Positions 6,277-7,789 of a stretch of DNA of 7,789 nucleotides are shown piece by piece. Position 1 is the first letter of the stretch. The number at the start of each line of letters is the position of its first letter. Made by a program: the position numbers and the translations under genes. The stretch comes from Gammaproteobacteria bacterium (lineage in GTDB: Bacteria; Pseudomonadota; Gammaproteobacteria; Thiohalobacterales; Thiohalobacteraceae): assembly GCA_016214925.1 (NCBI GenBank), contig JACRMO010000096.1, positions 1 to 7,789 on the forward strand, written 5' to 3'. The notes beneath the pieces were generated by a model. That model was not told the origin of the DNA, searched no databases, and saw only the letters and a list, made by a program, of their open reading frames with translations.

Positions 6277-6305
6277 CTTGAAATCAGCCGCCGCCGCACC
6301 CATCT
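6277..6305 (+). promoter_or_regulatory. Heat-shock (sigma-32) promoter of the lon-type gene
   Basis: CTTGAAA (6277-6283) is an exact match to the sigma-32 -35 consensus. After 14 bases, ACCCATCT (6298-6305) matches the CCCCATnT -10 at seven of eight positions. The spacing is in the normal range for RpoH promoters. Transcription would start near 6312, leaving a leader of about 57 bases. Lon genes are classic RpoH targets, which fits the downstream gene. Confidence 0.72.
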
Positions 6306-6321
6306 GTTGTGCAACAGAGCG

Positions 6322-6335
6322 CCGCCCGCGGGCGG
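6322..6335. repeat. Perfect 14-bp GC palindrome in the lon leader
   Basis: CCGCCCGCGGGCGG is fully self-complementary. It lies just downstream of the predicted heat-shock start site and about 33 bases before the ATG. No T-run follows, so it is a poor terminator for moeA. It could be a leader hairpin or a binding site for a dimeric regulator. A short stem TGTTG-TG-CAACA (6305-6316) precedes it. Confidence 0.5.
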
Positions 6336-6368
6336 GTATTGACCACAACAAGAGCAACGGCCGCAACC

Positions 6369-7789
6369 ATGACTGACCACGACCCTATCGACGCTGAACT
6401 CGTCAACGAATCCGCCGCGGAACAACCCCGCTCGGAACTCGCTCTGCCCTCCGCCTCGCTACCCAATACCTTGTATCTGCTGCCGGTTACCGAGCGGCCG
6501 TTTTTCCCCGCGCAGGGTGTGCCAGTGCTGATGAACGATGAGCCATGGATGGATACCGTCAAGGCCATCGGCGCGACGGAACACCACATGGTCGGCTTGG
6601 TAATGACCGACAAGACGGATGCCGACCTCGCCACGCCGGCGGATTTCGCGCAGATCGGCACGATCGTGCGTATGCATCATCCGGTGCGCAACTCTGGAAA
6701 ACTCCAGTTCATTGCCGAAGGTCTGCGGCGCGTGCGCATTGTCGAATGGCTGTCGGAGCAGCCGCCGTTTCTGGCGCGCGTGGAATATCCCGACGATGTG
6801 CTCGGCAATGAAGATGAACTGCGGGCGTATGCCATCGCCATCATCAATACCCTCAAGGAGTTGGTACCGCTCAACCCGCTCTACAGCGAGGAGCTGAAGT
6901 TCTTCCTCAACCGTTTCAATCCCAATGAACCCTCGACGCTGACGGATTTCGCCGCCAGTCTGACCACAGCTCCCGGCCGCGATCTTCAGGAAGTATTGGA
7001 AACCTTCCCGGTGCTGGATCGCATGAAGCAAGTGCTGATCCTGATCCGCAAGGAATTGGAAGTCGCCAAGTTGCAGACCCAGATCCGTGAGAAGGTCGAA
7101 GAGAAGATGACCGATCAGCAGCGCAAGTTTTTCCTGCGCGAACAGCTCAAGACCATCCAGCAGGAACTGGGCATCGCCAAGGACGATCGCAGCGCGGATC
7201 TGGACCGGTTTCAGGAACGGCTGGAAACGCTCACTCTCAACGACAGTGCGCGGACACGCATCGACGAGGAGATGCAGAAGCTGTCGATTCTCGAATCCGG
7301 CTCGCCGGAATATACGGTGACGCGCAATTATCTGGATTGGCTGACCTGTCTGCCCTGGGGGAAACACTCCACGGACAATCTGGACCTGAAACACGCGCGC
7401 ACGGTGCTGGATGCCGATCATGACGGCCTGGAAGACGTCAAGGACCGCATCATCGAATTCCTCGCCGTGGGCAGTCTCAAGGGCGAAGTCGCCGGTTCGA
7501 TTCTGCTGCTGGTCGGACCACCGGGCGTGGGCAAGACTTCTATCGGGCGTTCGATCGCGAATACATTAGGACGGAAGTTCTACCGGTTCAGTGTCGGCGG
7601 CATGCGCGACGAAGCGGAGATCAAAGGCCATCGACGCACGTATATTGGCGCGATGCCCGGCAAGTTCATCCACGCGATCAAGGAAGCGGGTGTTGCCAAT
7701 CCGGTGATCATGCTTGACGAGATCGACAAGATCGGCGCCTCCTATCAGGGCGATCCGGCCTCGGCGCTGTTGGAAGTGCTCGATCCGGA
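6369..7789 (+). CDS. ATP-dependent Lon-type protease (AsrA-like), N-terminal part, cut by window edge
   Basis: The visible 473 codons give a Lon N-terminal substrate-binding domain (about residues 33-230), a charged coiled-coil stretch (about 235-310, with KVEEKMTDQQRKFFLREQLK) and the start of the AAA+ module. Walker A is GPPGVGKT (383-390, Lys389) and Walker B is IMLDEIDK (Asp450, Glu451). The Ser-Lys protease domain lies beyond the window. The opening LYLLPVTERPFFPAQGVPVL differs from classical Lon (LPLRD-x-VVFP) and resembles the second Lon paralogue of Pseudomonas known as AsrA, from memory. Lon proteases degrade damaged and regulatory proteins in the cytoplasm. ATG 6369 is the first start in the frame, with only a weak Shine-Dalgarno. 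A heat-shock promoter lies upstream. It is same-strand with moeA after 110 bases but probably independently induced. Confidence 0.93.
   Translation, partial: MTDHDPIDAELVNESAAEQPRSELALPSASLPNTLYLLPVTERPFFPAQGVPVLMNDEPWMDTVKAIGATEHHMVGLVMTDKTDADLATPADFAQIGTIVRMHHPVRNSGKLQFIAEGLRRVRIVEWLSEQPPFLARVEYPDDVLGNEDELRAYAIAIINTLKELVPLNPLYSEELKFFLNRFNPNEPSTLTDFAASLTTAPGRDLQEVLETFPVLDRMKQVLILIRKELEVAKLQTQIREKVEEKMTDQQRKFFLREQLKTIQQELGIAKDDRSADLDRFQERLETLTLNDSARTRIDEEMQKLSILESGSPEYTVTRNYLDWLTCLPWGKHSTDNLDLKHARTVLDADHDGLEDVKDRIIEFLAVGSLKGEVAGSILLLVGPPGVGKTSIGRSIANTLGRKFYRFSVGGMRDEAEIKGHRRTYIGAMPGKFIHAIKEAGVANPVIMLDEIDKIGASYQGDPASALLEVLDP

Noticed and set aside
6259..6340. Rho-independent terminator after moeA
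   Set aside because: The GC palindrome at 6322-6335 has no loop of its own and no following T-run, and it lies downstream of the predicted lon promoter.
4507..6366. A 619-codon open frame on the minus strand across mobB and moeA
   Set aside because: It lies wholly antisense to two clearly conserved genes, is rich in His/Arg/Gln as expected for GC-rich shadow frames, and has no recognisable motif or ribosome site.
1..7789. CRISPR array, tRNA, rRNA, insertion sequence or defence island
   Set aside because: No regularly spaced direct repeats, cloverleaf sequences, transposase motifs or defence-type domains were found on either strand.

Overview
The window looks like chromosomal DNA of a GC-rich gammaproteobacterium. 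The visible proteins (a XerD-type recombinase, MobA/MobB/MoeA and a second-type Lon protease) read like gammaproteobacterial versions. Two short palindromic intergenic elements of kinds common in Pseudomonas/Chromatiales-like genomes lie between genes. The genus cannot be named from the sequence alone.

Layout from left to right. (1) The 5' end of xerD on the minus strand runs off the left edge. (2) A short divergent intergenic stretch carries a complex inverted repeat. (3) A long plus-strand pseudogene (360-2982) is the wreck of one multidomain protein: acyl carrier protein, then AMP-forming acyl ligase, then PlsC-type acyltransferase. It is broken by a frame change with probable deletion near 600-645, an amber codon in place of a conserved tryptophan at 1208-1210, and a second frame-changing deletion near 2025-2040. 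(4) A secreted SIMPL-domain (DUF541) protein on the minus strand converges on the pseudogene with a 4-base gap. (5) A molybdenum-cofactor cluster follows on the plus strand: mobA, a palindromic repeat of about 110 bp whose left arm supplies the mobA stop codon, mobB with an apparent in-frame internal deletion of about 30 codons, then moeA. (6) A lon-family ATP-dependent protease gene, resembling the second Lon of Pseudomonas (AsrA), runs off the right edge behind a very good match to a sigma-32 heat-shock promoter.

Functionally, the centre is a guanylated molybdenum-cofactor module. MoeA inserts molybdate into molybdopterin, MobA attaches GMP to give the bis-MGD form, and MobB is a GTP-binding helper. 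The lon-type gene lies downstream in the same direction but seems to have its own stress promoter. The ACP-ligase-acyltransferase gene would have activated a fatty acid and transferred it to a lipid acceptor, but it can no longer be made as one protein.

I see no convincing new defence or mobile system. The most interesting signals are the layered decay of the lipid gene, the shortened MobB, the heat-shock promoter and the two architecturally different palindromic elements. No stretch longer than 300 bases lacks a gene or pseudogene.
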